Source: Gimesia fumaroli (lineage in GTDB: Bacteria; Planctomycetota; Planctomycetia; Planctomycetales; Planctomycetaceae). Taken from it: DNA of 64,000 nt. Shown here piece after piece: positions 28,134 through 36,461 of this stretch. Below the pieces are notes generated by a model that saw only the letters and a program-made list of their open reading frames with translations, did no database searches and was not told the DNA's origin. The first letter of the stretch is position 1; every line of letters starts with the position of its first letter. The position numbers and the translations under genes were made by a program. The DNA is taken from contig NZ_CP037452.1 in NCBI RefSeq assembly GCF_007754425.1, positions 1,273,501-1,337,500 of the forward strand. The letters are read 5' to 3'.

Positions 28134-30473
28134 ATGAAAACTCGCATGTTTCAACATACCATTTTTTTGACATTCTGTTGCATTACATTGTGTGGATGTC
28201 AGTCTGCTCCCTTTTCTCGCCGCTTTCAGAAAAATGAGTCGCTTTCTCAAAAGTCAACTGAATCGGAAGAGGAATCAGCGATTCAGAAAAATCTGAGAGA
28301 AGCGATGGCTGCCGAGCGTGCAAAAGGACGTTTGGAAAGACAGCAAAGAAATGGGCCATCAGAATATCCAGAGAGTCTGGCCGGGGTTTCAAATCAAGAT
28401 GAGATGCTGAGACGTCTGGCTGCGAAGGTGGAATCTCAAGCTTTACCTTTAAATTCGACACAAAATCCGATTCAACAGCCCCAGGTCGCGGCAGATGAGT
28501 CGAAGGTGCTTCGCGAACTGAATCTGGCATATGACGCCGACCGGGCAGGAAATTTTGAGAAAGCACAGGGATATTATCAACGGGTCCTTTCGATGGATCC
28601 GGATAATTTTGAAGCCTTGCATCGTCTGGCGATTATTGAAGATAAAAAACAGAATTTTCCGGCAGCAGAAGCCTACTATCTGGGGGCACTTAAATTAGAT
28701 CCATCGAACTCAGATCTCCTCAGTGATATCGGATATTCCTATATGCTACAAGGGCGTGATGATTACGGCGAACGGTATTTACAGGAAGCACTGAAATATC
28801 AGCCCGGTCATGTTCGCTCACTCGATCATCTTGGGTGGTTCTACGGGCGTACAGGGCAGTACGACCAGGCACTGGCTCTGTTCCGGATGACAGGCAACGA
28901 AGCAGAGGCACAATTGAAATTTGCACAATTGTTTCCAGGGGTCGATCCGAATCAGCGATCTGCTCAGGCAAGTATGACTCCTTCGCAGATTCAGCACCAG
29001 TCACAGAAACAGAATCCAATACAACAGAATCCGGTACAGATGGGAGCTCCCGATCACTCAGTCCCCCGGATTCAACCGGTGGGACAGGTTCAGTCAGACT
29101 ATCAACAGCCGGTACAGTACGCTGCTGCCGGGAACCCTCAGGCACCAACTGCGCCTGTGATGTCTCAAGCCGGAAATAATCCGACGTTACAGATTGCTGA
29201 AATGATGAAACGCGAACGGGAGAAAGCAATCCAGGCGCGGAGTGCCACTGCAGCACCACAGTTGCCGGCGATCAATCCAAATCAGGCGATGGTACAGCAG
29301 TATACTGGTTCTCAGATGCCGGTTGACAATCAGCAAAATGCTCAGCCATACCAGTCTGCTCCTGCGGAGCCGAATCCTACAGCCGCTTTTCCTGCAACAA
29401 CCGCTCCTGCTGCCGCATCAACTCAGATTCAGGCCTGGCCTCCTGTGGGAGATCCGGGAATCGCACAGGCTGCACAAGCGTCAAACTATTGGGCATTGAA
29501 AGAACAACAACTACAGAATCAATACCAACAACAACAGCAACAAATTCAGAACCAGAACCCCCGACAACTAAGACAAGCTCCTCAAAGGCAGCTTCAAAAT
29601 CAGTCTTATCAAAATCCGATTGCACAGGGGTTACAGCGACAGCAGCCAGGCCAGAATCAGAATCTGCCACGCGGGGGGCAGCAAATGAAAGTGCAACAAG
29701 TTCCCCAACAACGCATGCCAGCGAATGTTCCCCGGGCTGGACAGCCTTTATATGGAAACCAGTATCATGTGCCCGGTCAGTTTCCCGGTTACCAGATCAA
29801 TGCGACACAGTCTCCCGCTCAGCAGAAGCAACCTGCTTCAGGAACGATTCAGCAACAAAGTGATCAGGAGTTGATTCGTGAAGCGGTGCGGACCGGAATG
29901 AATCTGGGCCCCGGTCAGATGTTTCCTGTTGCCGAAGGAAGCCCGCACACTCCCAATGGTTCTCCATCATTGAGTGCTCAGATGAATGCCGGAACGATTA
30001 TACCAGCGTCTGCCCAGGTCCCAGCCCAGAATGTGTTTCGACCAGGAGGCCAAAATATTCAGCAGGCACAAGTGGGGCAGCCGATCTATCAGCAGCAGTC
30101 CTCAGGTGGAATTCGTCAGGCTGGGTATGAATATTCCAATCAGGCCAATCCTCAAGGGGCTGTGAAAAATGCGTCGCTGCAGTACCAGAGTATGCAACAG
30201 GCTCCCGCAACACTGCCTCCATCAGTCATGTATTCCAGTAACCCGGCAGTCGCACCTGCTAATGTGCGGACGATGAATACGGATCAGGATCAGGGGCTTC
30301 AGCAAAATAATTATGGAACTGGGATGAATCCAAGCCAGAATCAGAGACAGGCATTGATTAACCAGAGAGCTAACCCACAGTCCTCGTCTCCCTTTCAGTG
30401 GGGAGCAGATCCGTCTGATTCACAGCAGCCTGCGACACAGTATCGCTTTCCCACTCAGCAGGGGCAGTATTGA
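28134..30473 (+). CDS. TadD-like TPR lipoprotein with long Gln/Pro-rich tail
   Basis: The 779-residue protein has a lipoprotein signal (TLCGCQSA). Residues about 115-265 hold three to four TPR units: ELNLAYDADRAGNFEKAQGYYQRVLSMDPDN, AAEAYYLGALKLDPSN, GERYLQEALKYQPGH and GRTGQYDQALALFRM, matching TadD-type pilotin/assembly proteins. The remaining 500 residues are low-complexity Gln, Pro, Asn and Ala with a polyglutamine stretch near residue 465. It follows the secretin and CpaD-like genes in the same direction. The tail could bind peptidoglycan or extend outward; that is a guess. Confidence 0.82.
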   Translation: MKTRMFQHTIFLTFCCITLCGCQSAPFSRRFQKNESLSQKSTESEEESAIQKNLREAMAAERAKGRLERQQRNGPSEYPESLAGVSNQDEMLRRLAAKVESQALPLNSTQNPIQQPQVAADESKVLRELNLAYDADRAGNFEKAQGYYQRVLSMDPDNFEALHRLAIIEDKKQNFPAAEAYYLGALKLDPSNSDLLSDIGYSYMLQGRDDYGERYLQEALKYQPGHVRSLDHLGWFYGRTGQYDQALALFRMTGNEAEAQLKFAQLFPGVDPNQRSAQASMTPSQIQHQSQKQNPIQQNPVQMGAPDHSVPRIQPVGQVQSDYQQPVQYAAAGNPQAPTAPVMSQAGNNPTLQIAEMMKREREKAIQARSATAAPQLPAINPNQAMVQQYTGSQMPVDNQQNAQPYQSAPAEPNPTAAFPATTAPAAASTQIQAWPPVGDPGIAQAAQASNYWALKEQQLQNQYQQQQQQIQNQNPRQLRQAPQRQLQNQSYQNPIAQGLQRQQPGQNQNLPRGGQQMKVQQVPQQRMPANVPRAGQPLYGNQYHVPGQFPGYQINATQSPAQQKQPASGTIQQQSDQELIREAVRTGMNLGPGQMFPVAEGSPHTPNGSPSLSAQMNAGTIIPASAQVPAQNVFRPGGQNIQQAQVGQPIYQQQSSGGIRQAGYEYSNQANPQGAVKNASLQYQSMQQAPATLPPSVMYSSNPAVAPANVRTMNTDQDQGLQQNNYGTGMNPSQNQRQALINQRANPQSSSPFQWGADPSDSQQPATQYRFPTQQGQY

Positions 30474-30503
30474 GAGATAGAGAATGAATTCGGATTTTTC
30501 GTG

Positions 30504-32024
30504 TTAGCTGGCCAGGAGCTGTTGTTCCAGTGATTCAATAATTTCTTCTGTCGGCCATTCCTGAAGTGCGACCTGGATGGACGAGTGATTTTCGAGCCAT
30601 TTTCGGACCTGTTTTTCTGCGAACATGACAGTGCTGTGATTACGACCGCCAAAAAAGTCGCCGATTTCACTGTACGCAGCCTGGGTCAACTTTCGGGCGA
30701 GAAACATGGCCAGCATTCGAGGCTGGCTGATATTTCTGGCGCGGCGTGACGATTTCAAGTCGGCCTCAGAAACTCCAAATGTATTGCAGACGATTTGCTT
30801 GATGTCATCCAGTTTGATAATTCGTATGCAGTCCCGTTCCAAGTCCGCCAGAATCTGTCGGGCCATCGTGGTGGTGATTTTCTGACTGGTCATGACATGG
30901 TAGGTCTGAAGACAGTTGATGGCCCCTTCCAGTTCCCGCACATTATTAGTAAAACGTCGGGCGACATAATCCAGAGCGCCTTCGGTGATGGGGGTTTTTA
31001 ATTTCAAGGCACGCTGGCGGGCAATCTCAAGTCGTAACTCGGTTTCGGGCGATTCCATTCGGCAGACTAAACCAGAAAGAAATCGCGTCGTTAATTCCTC
31101 ACTCATTTTGGTCAGCAGACGGGGATGTCTGTCAGACGAGAAAACCAGTTGGCGACCATGGCTTTCCAGATGTTTGATTGTGTGCAGCAGTTCTTCCTGA
31201 AACATTCGCTTGGATTCAAAGAAATCGATGTCATCGATGATCAGGACATCGACATTACGGAATCGCTGACGAAAGCCGGGCAGCGACCGTTCCTGCAGTG
31301 CTTTAGAGAAATAGTTTCCGAATGCCTCTGCGGTAAGGAATACAACCTGTAGAGACGGGTACTGCTGTCGGACTTTACGGTAGAACCCTTCCAGCAGGTG
31401 GGTCTTGCCAACGCCGACTCCGCCGTGAATAAATAACGGATTATAAAGTGCCCCAGGCTCATCACTGGCTTGCTGAGCTGCCATGAACGCGAGTTGATTG
31501 GACTTTCCGGTGACAAATGAGCTGAGATCGGAAAATCGTCTGCCTTTATAGGGAGCCTGCTTGCACGCTTGATTCTGGTCAAGCCGTTCACGATCTGGTT
31601 TCGGTTCCGAAGTGGTCGCGGATGAGTCCGCCGAAGGATCTGCGTCGACATCGGCGGACTGGTTTTTTGTTGATTTGCTGTTTTCCTGACCGGTTAGCTC
31701 AGGATTGACTTCAAAGCGGTATTCAGCCGATGGGCCAATGCAGGCAACAGCGGTCGCGTAAATAGGTGAGGAAAACTTTTTCTGCATCCAAGTCAGTAAA
31801 AACGGGCTGGCGACTCCTACAACAAGGAAGTTTCCATCCAGTTTAAGACTGACCTTTCCTGCAAACCAGTTCTGGAAGCTACGTTCGCCGACCTGTTGCG
31901 CAAGTAATTGGTAGATCGATTGCGCATCGGATTCAGTTGTCGCAGGCCCCAGCTTGGCTTCCGTTGGTCGCTTTGTTGACGAAGCACAAAGCGTACCCTC
32001 CACTGCCAAAGACGTGGGTTGCAT
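30504..32024 (-). CDS. dnaA: Chromosomal replication initiator DnaA
   Basis: The ATG at 32024 has GGAGGGTGCAAG upstream and yields 506 residues; the longer frame start is less likely. Domain I covers about residues 30-110. A linker rich in Ser/Asp/Lys follows. The AAA+ domain shows Walker A GGVGVGKTHL, Walker B VLIIDDIDFF and sensor VFSSDRHPRLL. Domain IV has SRRARNISQPRMLAMFLARKLT and FFGGRNHSTVMFA, where most bacteria have GGRDHTTV. No dnaN or recF adjoins it and no DnaA-box cluster is nearby, so this is not an obvious oriC. It converges with the TPR gene. Confidence 0.95.
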   Translation of the reverse strand: MQPTSLAVEGTLCASSTKRPTEAKLGPATTESDAQSIYQLLAQQVGERSFQNWFAGKVSLKLDGNFLVVGVASPFLLTWMQKKFSSPIYATAVACIGPSAEYRFEVNPELTGQENSKSTKNQSADVDADPSADSSATTSEPKPDRERLDQNQACKQAPYKGRRFSDLSSFVTGKSNQLAFMAAQQASDEPGALYNPLFIHGGVGVGKTHLLEGFYRKVRQQYPSLQVVFLTAEAFGNYFSKALQERSLPGFRQRFRNVDVLIIDDIDFFESKRMFQEELLHTIKHLESHGRQLVFSSDRHPRLLTKMSEELTTRFLSGLVCRMESPETELRLEIARQRALKLKTPITEGALDYVARRFTNNVRELEGAINCLQTYHVMTSQKITTTMARQILADLERDCIRIIKLDDIKQIVCNTFGVSEADLKSSRRARNISQPRMLAMFLARKLTQAAYSEIGDFFGGRNHSTVMFAEKQVRKWLENHSSIQVALQEWPTEEIIESLEQQLLAS

Positions 32025-32372
32025 CTTGCACCCTCCCCCCGCGCGCAAAATTTCCACCCATAATACAGGAAAAAGCGAAATCCTGCTTTTTCAGTATCGA
32101 TCATGGTTGTGAGGTATATTTGGAAATGATGCGCTAAAAAGCTCCATTGATAACAGCATCGAAAAGATCTCAGGCAATTGTCTTTAGCGACGCTGCGTTT
32201 ACTCATTCAGTGATTCCGATACTAGCTTGAATTGGCAAAGAGTCAAACAGAAACGGAGAGGAAATTTTTCAGAATTTTGAGACCGAAATCAAAAGCCGTT
32301 TTACCAGTAGAAAATAACAGATTTGGCGAAAAATTATTTTATCAGGCAGAACAGACTGTTGTTCAAAACATG
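32025..32372. other. dnaA upstream region, AT-rich
   Basis: A 348-bp gap holding the dnaA promoter and the 3' end of the acetyltransferase transcript. It is AT-rich from about 32250 to 32400. I searched by eye for TTATCCACA-type boxes and saw none. No small gene was recognised. Confidence 0.3.
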
Positions 32373-33308
32373 TTAATTAATATTTGGTTTTTTTTCAGGG
32401 AATTGCGAACGTAATCGCGCGTGGACGCTTAATGTGTTTTGTCTGACAAATCCCAAATCTTCGTAAATCTTTATCGCAAAGGAATTTTTGTAGTCAACGG
32501 CGAGTATGACGGCGGATTGATGTTGGGCTTGCGCCTGTTGTAGTCCGTGCTGAATAAAAGCAGTTCCGTAGCCGTGTCCCCGTTGTTCGGGAGCGACTCC
32601 CATGTAAACGACTTCCCAGACGTTGTCCGCCTGGTGTTCCGAAAGCAGTAGCACGCCTAAATCAATTCCGGCCCGATGAAACAGGTACCAGTAGCGCTGG
32701 TCAGAGTCACCGGAACTGCGATGTGACACTAAAGATTCTTCTGCAGTTCGAATATCATTCAGTACTGGACAATCGTGCGAAGACTGATGGGTCTGATCCA
32801 GGAGATCCAGGAATCTCTGGTGGTTTTGCTGTTCATCATATTGAACCCATTCGAGCGGCTTCTGTACCGGAAGCCTGGACTGACTGAGATTGGTCAGAGG
32901 ATGTCTCATGAAGAGCAGGTCGGTCAGGTGGGGGAATCCATTCCGGGTCAGTAGTTTTCGTTGCTGGAGTTGTCTCGGGCTAAGCAGCGATTGACCGATA
33001 CTCACCCCGGAACGATCGATTCGTCTGACCATCTCCTGTAATATCGCGTCAGCACAATCGTTGCTTTGGCTAAAAGGGGGCCAGAAGAAGGCTGTCGCGG
33101 TGTCCGTGAAGACCAGTACGCCTGCGCCGACCAGCGTTCCGCTTTCTCTGGCAATCAGGATCTGGTGCTGGTCACTATTGCTGCCATTGATGGATTCCAG
33201 AAATTCCTGAATTTGAATCTCTCGTTCTGCTTCTGAAGAATCTGCAAAGATAAATGCAGACGCTTCAGACTGTTCCTCAGTAGTCGCGAGAGAGACGGTA
33301 ATGGACAT
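32373..33308 (-). CDS. GNAT-family N-acetyltransferase with two GNAT-like halves
   Basis: The 311-residue protein starts at the ATG at 33308 (a TTG lies two codons upstream). The C-terminal half is a clear GNAT domain with MGVAPEQRGHGYGTAF, the acetyl-CoA phosphate-binding loop, then AVILAVDYKNSFAIKIYEDLGFV. The N-terminal half (VLVFTDTATAFFWPPFSQ) looks like a degenerate second GNAT, as in MshD-like proteins. The substrate is not predictable. It is downstream of the anti-sigma gene on the same strand but separated by a terminator. Confidence 0.82.
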   Translation of the reverse strand: MSITVSLATTEEQSEASAFIFADSSEAEREIQIQEFLESINGSNSDQHQILIARESGTLVGAGVLVFTDTATAFFWPPFSQSNDCADAILQEMVRRIDRSGVSIGQSLLSPRQLQQRKLLTRNGFPHLTDLLFMRHPLTNLSQSRLPVQKPLEWVQYDEQQNHQRFLDLLDQTHQSSHDCPVLNDIRTAEESLVSHRSSGDSDQRYWYLFHRAGIDLGVLLLSEHQADNVWEVVYMGVAPEQRGHGYGTAFIQHGLQQAQAQHQSAVILAVDYKNSFAIKIYEDLGFVRQNTLSVHARLRSQFPEKKPNIN

Positions 33309-33385
33309 GGGCAAATTTTAATTTCCAACTCAAAGGTAGTTCAGCAGCTTAGACCTCGATGCAATTTCAGTAGTATCATAAAAAA

Positions 33386-33409
33386 AAGGCTGGTCGATTG
33401 ACCAGCCTT
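33386..33409 (-). terminator. Terminator of the sigma/anti-sigma operon
   Basis: AAGGCTGGTC and GACCAGCCTT form a perfect 10-bp stem with a 4-nt loop; on the minus strand a run of seven T follows. It lies 22 bp after the anti-sigma stop. Confidence 0.85.
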
Positions 33410-33431
33410 AGTTTGGAAAGGAGAGGAGTTC

Positions 33432-33998
33432 TTAAAATTTAACTGAGTGTAAATTAGAAGTATTTGTCATATCGTGCCTCAATCGAGGCAGGTTATACCC
33501 AAAGGGATTGCTATTTGCCTTCAATAATCCGTCGGGTGCCCCCCATTGCTGATCCTGAAGGTCATGGAAATTATTATCGATGGTATTCAGATTATTATTC
33601 CCGAGCAGACCTACCGGATGTGGGGAACCTACTGGCGTAGTAAACGCAGGTGGATCTGTCTGTGGTGAATTTGTCACCAGCAGCAGGGCCAGGCAGCAGG
33701 CAACCGTTGTCAGGGTTGGTAAGAGAAAATTGAACTGTGTCGGGCGATTTCTCCGACGACGTGCTACAATTTTGGCAGAAACCTGAGGCCAGACGCTATC
33801 CTGCAATGAAGGCACAGGCGCGTTGTCAAACTGTTTCTGAAGTGCTTCATAGCTTTGTTGCAGCTCCTCATACTGGGAACGGCATTGCTCACAGTTCTTG
33901 AGCTGTTTTTCCAGGAGTCGTAGCTCAGCCTCGGACAAATCGTTACCGACGGCCAGAGCGACTCGTGACTTTAAACCATTGCATTGCGTGCAGTACAT
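33432..33998 (-). CDS. Putative anti-sigma factor, single membrane helix
   Basis: The 188-residue protein follows the ECF sigma gene after 6 nt, the standard sigma/anti-sigma arrangement. The N-terminal cytoplasmic part has CTQC at residues 3-6 and NCEQCRSQYEEL at about 35-46. In zinc-containing anti-sigma (ZAS) domains the second pair is HxxxCxxC; here Gln replaces the His. One membrane helix (FLLPTLTTVACCLALLLV) precedes an extracytoplasmic tail of about 70 residues. It presumably holds the sigma factor inactive until an envelope signal arrives. The unusual cysteines suggest redox or altered metal control. Confidence 0.8.
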   Translation of the reverse strand: MYCTQCNGLKSRVALAVGNDLSEAELRLLEKQLKNCEQCRSQYEELQQSYEALQKQFDNAPVPSLQDSVWPQVSAKIVARRRRNRPTQFNFLLPTLTTVACCLALLLVTNSPQTDPPAFTTPVGSPHPVGLLGNNNLNTIDNNFHDLQDQQWGAPDGLLKANSNPFGYNLPRLRHDMTNTSNLHSVKF

Positions 33999-34004
33999 GT
34001 CTTT

Positions 34005-34637
34005 TTATTCCTTGCCGGACATGGAGTTTTCAACATTTTGCCGGTTAGACCACAGTTTTTGAAAGCGATTTCTTGCTTCCGCTAAGCGCCAGCGAATTGT
34101 CGCTTCTTTGCGATCCAGAATCGCAGCGATTTCGGATGTCGAAAAGTTTTCCAGATCTCGCAAAACGAGCACGGTCCGATACTTTTCGGGGATTTCTTCC
34201 AGAATCGCCTGAACTTCCTGATTGATATCGAGCTTATTCCTTGGATCCGGTACAGAAGGATCAAAGGGTGTTTCTGAAGGACTGTCGCTGAATAACAGCC
34301 ACCACCCTCTTCGTTTCTGTTTTCGTAGATAATCCAGCGCCTGATTAACCCCAATACGAAACAACCAGGGACCGAAGCGCCGGGATGTATCGAACTGATC
34401 GAGCCTCTCATAACTTTTCAGGAACGTATCCTGAGCCAGATCTTCTGCTAATTCCGGGCTTTTGACAAACTGGATCAACACACGAATGAGTCGTCTCTCA
34501 TAACGAAGGACTAACTCTCCGAACGCATTGTCATCACCCTTGCGAACTGCTTCCACCAACCGTGCATCACTAATTACGCCACCAGATGGTAGAGAGTCTC
34601 TTTCCTCAATTTTTTTATCGACCATTTCTAACTGCAT
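34005..34637 (-). CDS. ECF-type RNA polymerase sigma factor
   Basis: The ATG at 34637 has a strong GGGGAGG 6 nt upstream and is chosen over a GTG at 34667; the product has 210 residues. Region 2 is seen in DNAFGELVLRYERRLIRVL, DLAQDTFLKSYERLDQFD and RRFGPWLFRIGVNQALDYLRK; region 4 in LEEIPEKYRTVLVLRDLENFSTSEIAAILDRKEATIRWRLAEARNRF. A 35-residue linker joins them. The pair with the downstream anti-sigma gene implies control of envelope or stress genes. It may control its own promoter in the large upstream gap. Confidence 0.93.
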   Translation of the reverse strand: MQLEMVDKKIEERDSLPSGGVISDARLVEAVRKGDDNAFGELVLRYERRLIRVLIQFVKSPELAEDLAQDTFLKSYERLDQFDTSRRFGPWLFRIGVNQALDYLRKQKRRGWWLLFSDSPSETPFDPSVPDPRNKLDINQEVQAILEEIPEKYRTVLVLRDLENFSTSEIAAILDRKEATIRWRLAEARNRFQKLWSNRQNVENSMSGKE

Positions 34638-35233
34638 GTCTACCTCCCCTCTCCGCGTTAATGACACGCTTTGATTTTCTTACGATGAAGAGGGGAGAAA
34701 TGATGGGAATTTATTGTAAATTCTGTAATCGAAATAAAAAAAGACTCGAATCCCTGTGCCTGCTTTTAATTATACATGGCAAAACTTCGTTTTGGGGAGT
34801 ATTTGACTCAGGATTCATGTAATTACTTAAGTATTTATAAAGTCTTATTTTAAGTTGATTGTTTACATAAAAATCGCACAATATTCATGCTGGTTTAGTG
34901 TCCGTGCGGATACTTGGGACGGATTTGGTTTTGACTTTCGTGCCGAATCTAACGGTCTGACTGGTGTGACGTGTGAGGCAGCACTACAAGTGATGTTTGT
35001 GGCAAGAAATCAGAAGATCGTTCATTTCTAAGGATTTACAAATAGTCCCCGTTTTCCAAACGAGCGAACACGACCAGTTTAGCGTCCTGGTTCAAAAGAC
35101 TCGGCACTGAGAGGGTGAACGTTCGCATGATTCAATCTTTGTTTCTGCATTACATTTACAGCGGGATTTGTTATTCTGGTTTGCTGACGATTGAGCCTGT
35201 CAATTTGTGAGGCCTGAGGGAGAGGATACTTTG
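34638..35233. other. Large divergent intergenic region before sigma factor and epimerase genes
   Basis: About 600 bp without a convincing gene. It is AT-rich from 34800 to 34890. A distant inverted repeat GCGAAC/GTTCGC brackets 35063-35128, with partial pairing GACCAG/CTGGTT inside, so a structured leader for the epimerase lipoprotein gene is possible. No known riboswitch was recognised. Confidence 0.3.
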
Positions 35234-36415
35234 ATGATTCAATGGAAATTCTGTAGCGGGTTATTAGGCGTCTTAATTATGTTGACGGGATGCATGCAGG
35301 AGAAGTCGCCCCCCGCTAGTTCCTCAAAAGGCGACTCAGAGAATGAAACTTCTAAGGATGCTGCAATGAATACAGGAAATGAATTTCAGTTGGCAATTCA
35401 AAGCGAGCCTTACGGAGCGACAGCTGACGGTCAGGAAATCACCCAGTTTTTGCTTTCCAATGATAAAGGCGTGAGTGTCAGCATTATCAACTATGGCGCG
35501 ATTGTCACCACCGTCTATGTACCGGACCGTGAGGGGAAAACGGAAAACATCACACTCGGATTTGATTCGTTAGCCGAGTATGAGAAAAAAGGCCCTTATT
35601 TTGGCGCAATCTGCGGTCGCTATGCGAATCGGATTGCCGATGGTAAATTCACGCTGGAGGGCAAAGAGTATCAACTGGCTCAGAATAACCCTCCCAGTCA
35701 CTTACATGGTGGCGAGCAGGGCTTCGATAAGAAAGTCTGGGCAGCGGAAAGCTTTTCCAAGAAAGATGAGGTAGGCGTTCGTTTAAGCCTGGTGAGTCCG
35801 GATGGTGAAGAAGGGTATCCCGGTAAGCTGACGTTAAACGTGGTTTACACGCTCAATAATAACAACGAATTCAAGATCGACTATACGGCAACCAGTGATC
35901 AGGCCACGCCAATCAATGTAACCAACCATTGTTACTGGAATCTGGCTGGAAAAGGAACCGTTCTAGATCAGGAACTGGTTCTGAACTGCGATCAGTATCT
36001 CCCGGTTTCCGATGTCGCAATTCCAACGGGTAAACTCGCTTCAGTCAAAGAGACACCAATGGACTTTACCTCAGCTCATAAAATCGGCGAACGTATTGCA
36101 CAGGTCGAAGGGGGCTATGATCATTGTTGGGTTGTGAATCCTTCTGAGAATCAGCCGGCATTTACGGCGAAGGTCAAAGATCCCGATTCGGGTCGTGTCA
36201 TGGAGATCTTCACAACCGAGCCTGGCATTCAGTTCTACACCGGTAATTTCCTGGATGGAACCGAAGCAAGTGGGGGATATCCCAAAAATGGTGGGCTCTG
36301 TCTGGAAGCACAACATTTTCCCAATTCACCAAATCAGCCAGAGTTTCCGAACACAATTTTGAAACCCGGAGAAGTTTACGAGCAGACAACCATTCATAAA
36401 TTCTCCGTCGAGTAG
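35234..36415 (+). CDS. Aldose 1-epimerase (galactose mutarotase) lipoprotein
   Basis: From the ATG at 35234 (GGGAGAGGA upstream; the frame itself opens at a GTG at 35207) the protein has 393 residues. A lipoprotein signal with lipobox LTGC anchors it outside the cytoplasm, unlike cytoplasmic GalM. Family landmarks are INYGAIVTTVYVPDREGK, FGAICGRYANRIADGKFTLEG, NNPPSHLHGGEQGFDKKVW, NVTNHCYWNLAGKG (catalytic His region) and GGLCLEAQHFPNSPN with the catalytic Glu. It interconverts alpha and beta anomers of hexoses. The gene is not next to other sugar catabolic genes; a CehA-like gene follows after 46 bp. Confidence 0.9.
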   Translation: MIQWKFCSGLLGVLIMLTGCMQEKSPPASSSKGDSENETSKDAAMNTGNEFQLAIQSEPYGATADGQEITQFLLSNDKGVSVSIINYGAIVTTVYVPDREGKTENITLGFDSLAEYEKKGPYFGAICGRYANRIADGKFTLEGKEYQLAQNNPPSHLHGGEQGFDKKVWAAESFSKKDEVGVRLSLVSPDGEEGYPGKLTLNVVYTLNNNNEFKIDYTATSDQATPINVTNHCYWNLAGKGTVLDQELVLNCDQYLPVSDVAIPTGKLASVKETPMDFTSAHKIGERIAQVEGGYDHCWVVNPSENQPAFTAKVKDPDSGRVMEIFTTEPGIQFYTGNFLDGTEASGGYPKNGGLCLEAQHFPNSPNQPEFPNTILKPGEVYEQTTIHKFSVE

Positions 36416-36461
36416 TCAACTCAAGTTGTAAGCCATTTGCTTGAGTGGGAGTCACGTAATA

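Noticed and set aside
29489-29863. 124-codon Thr/Ser-rich frame inside the TPR gene
   Set aside because: A frame shadow of the Gln-rich tail (CAA/CAG repeats read out of phase).
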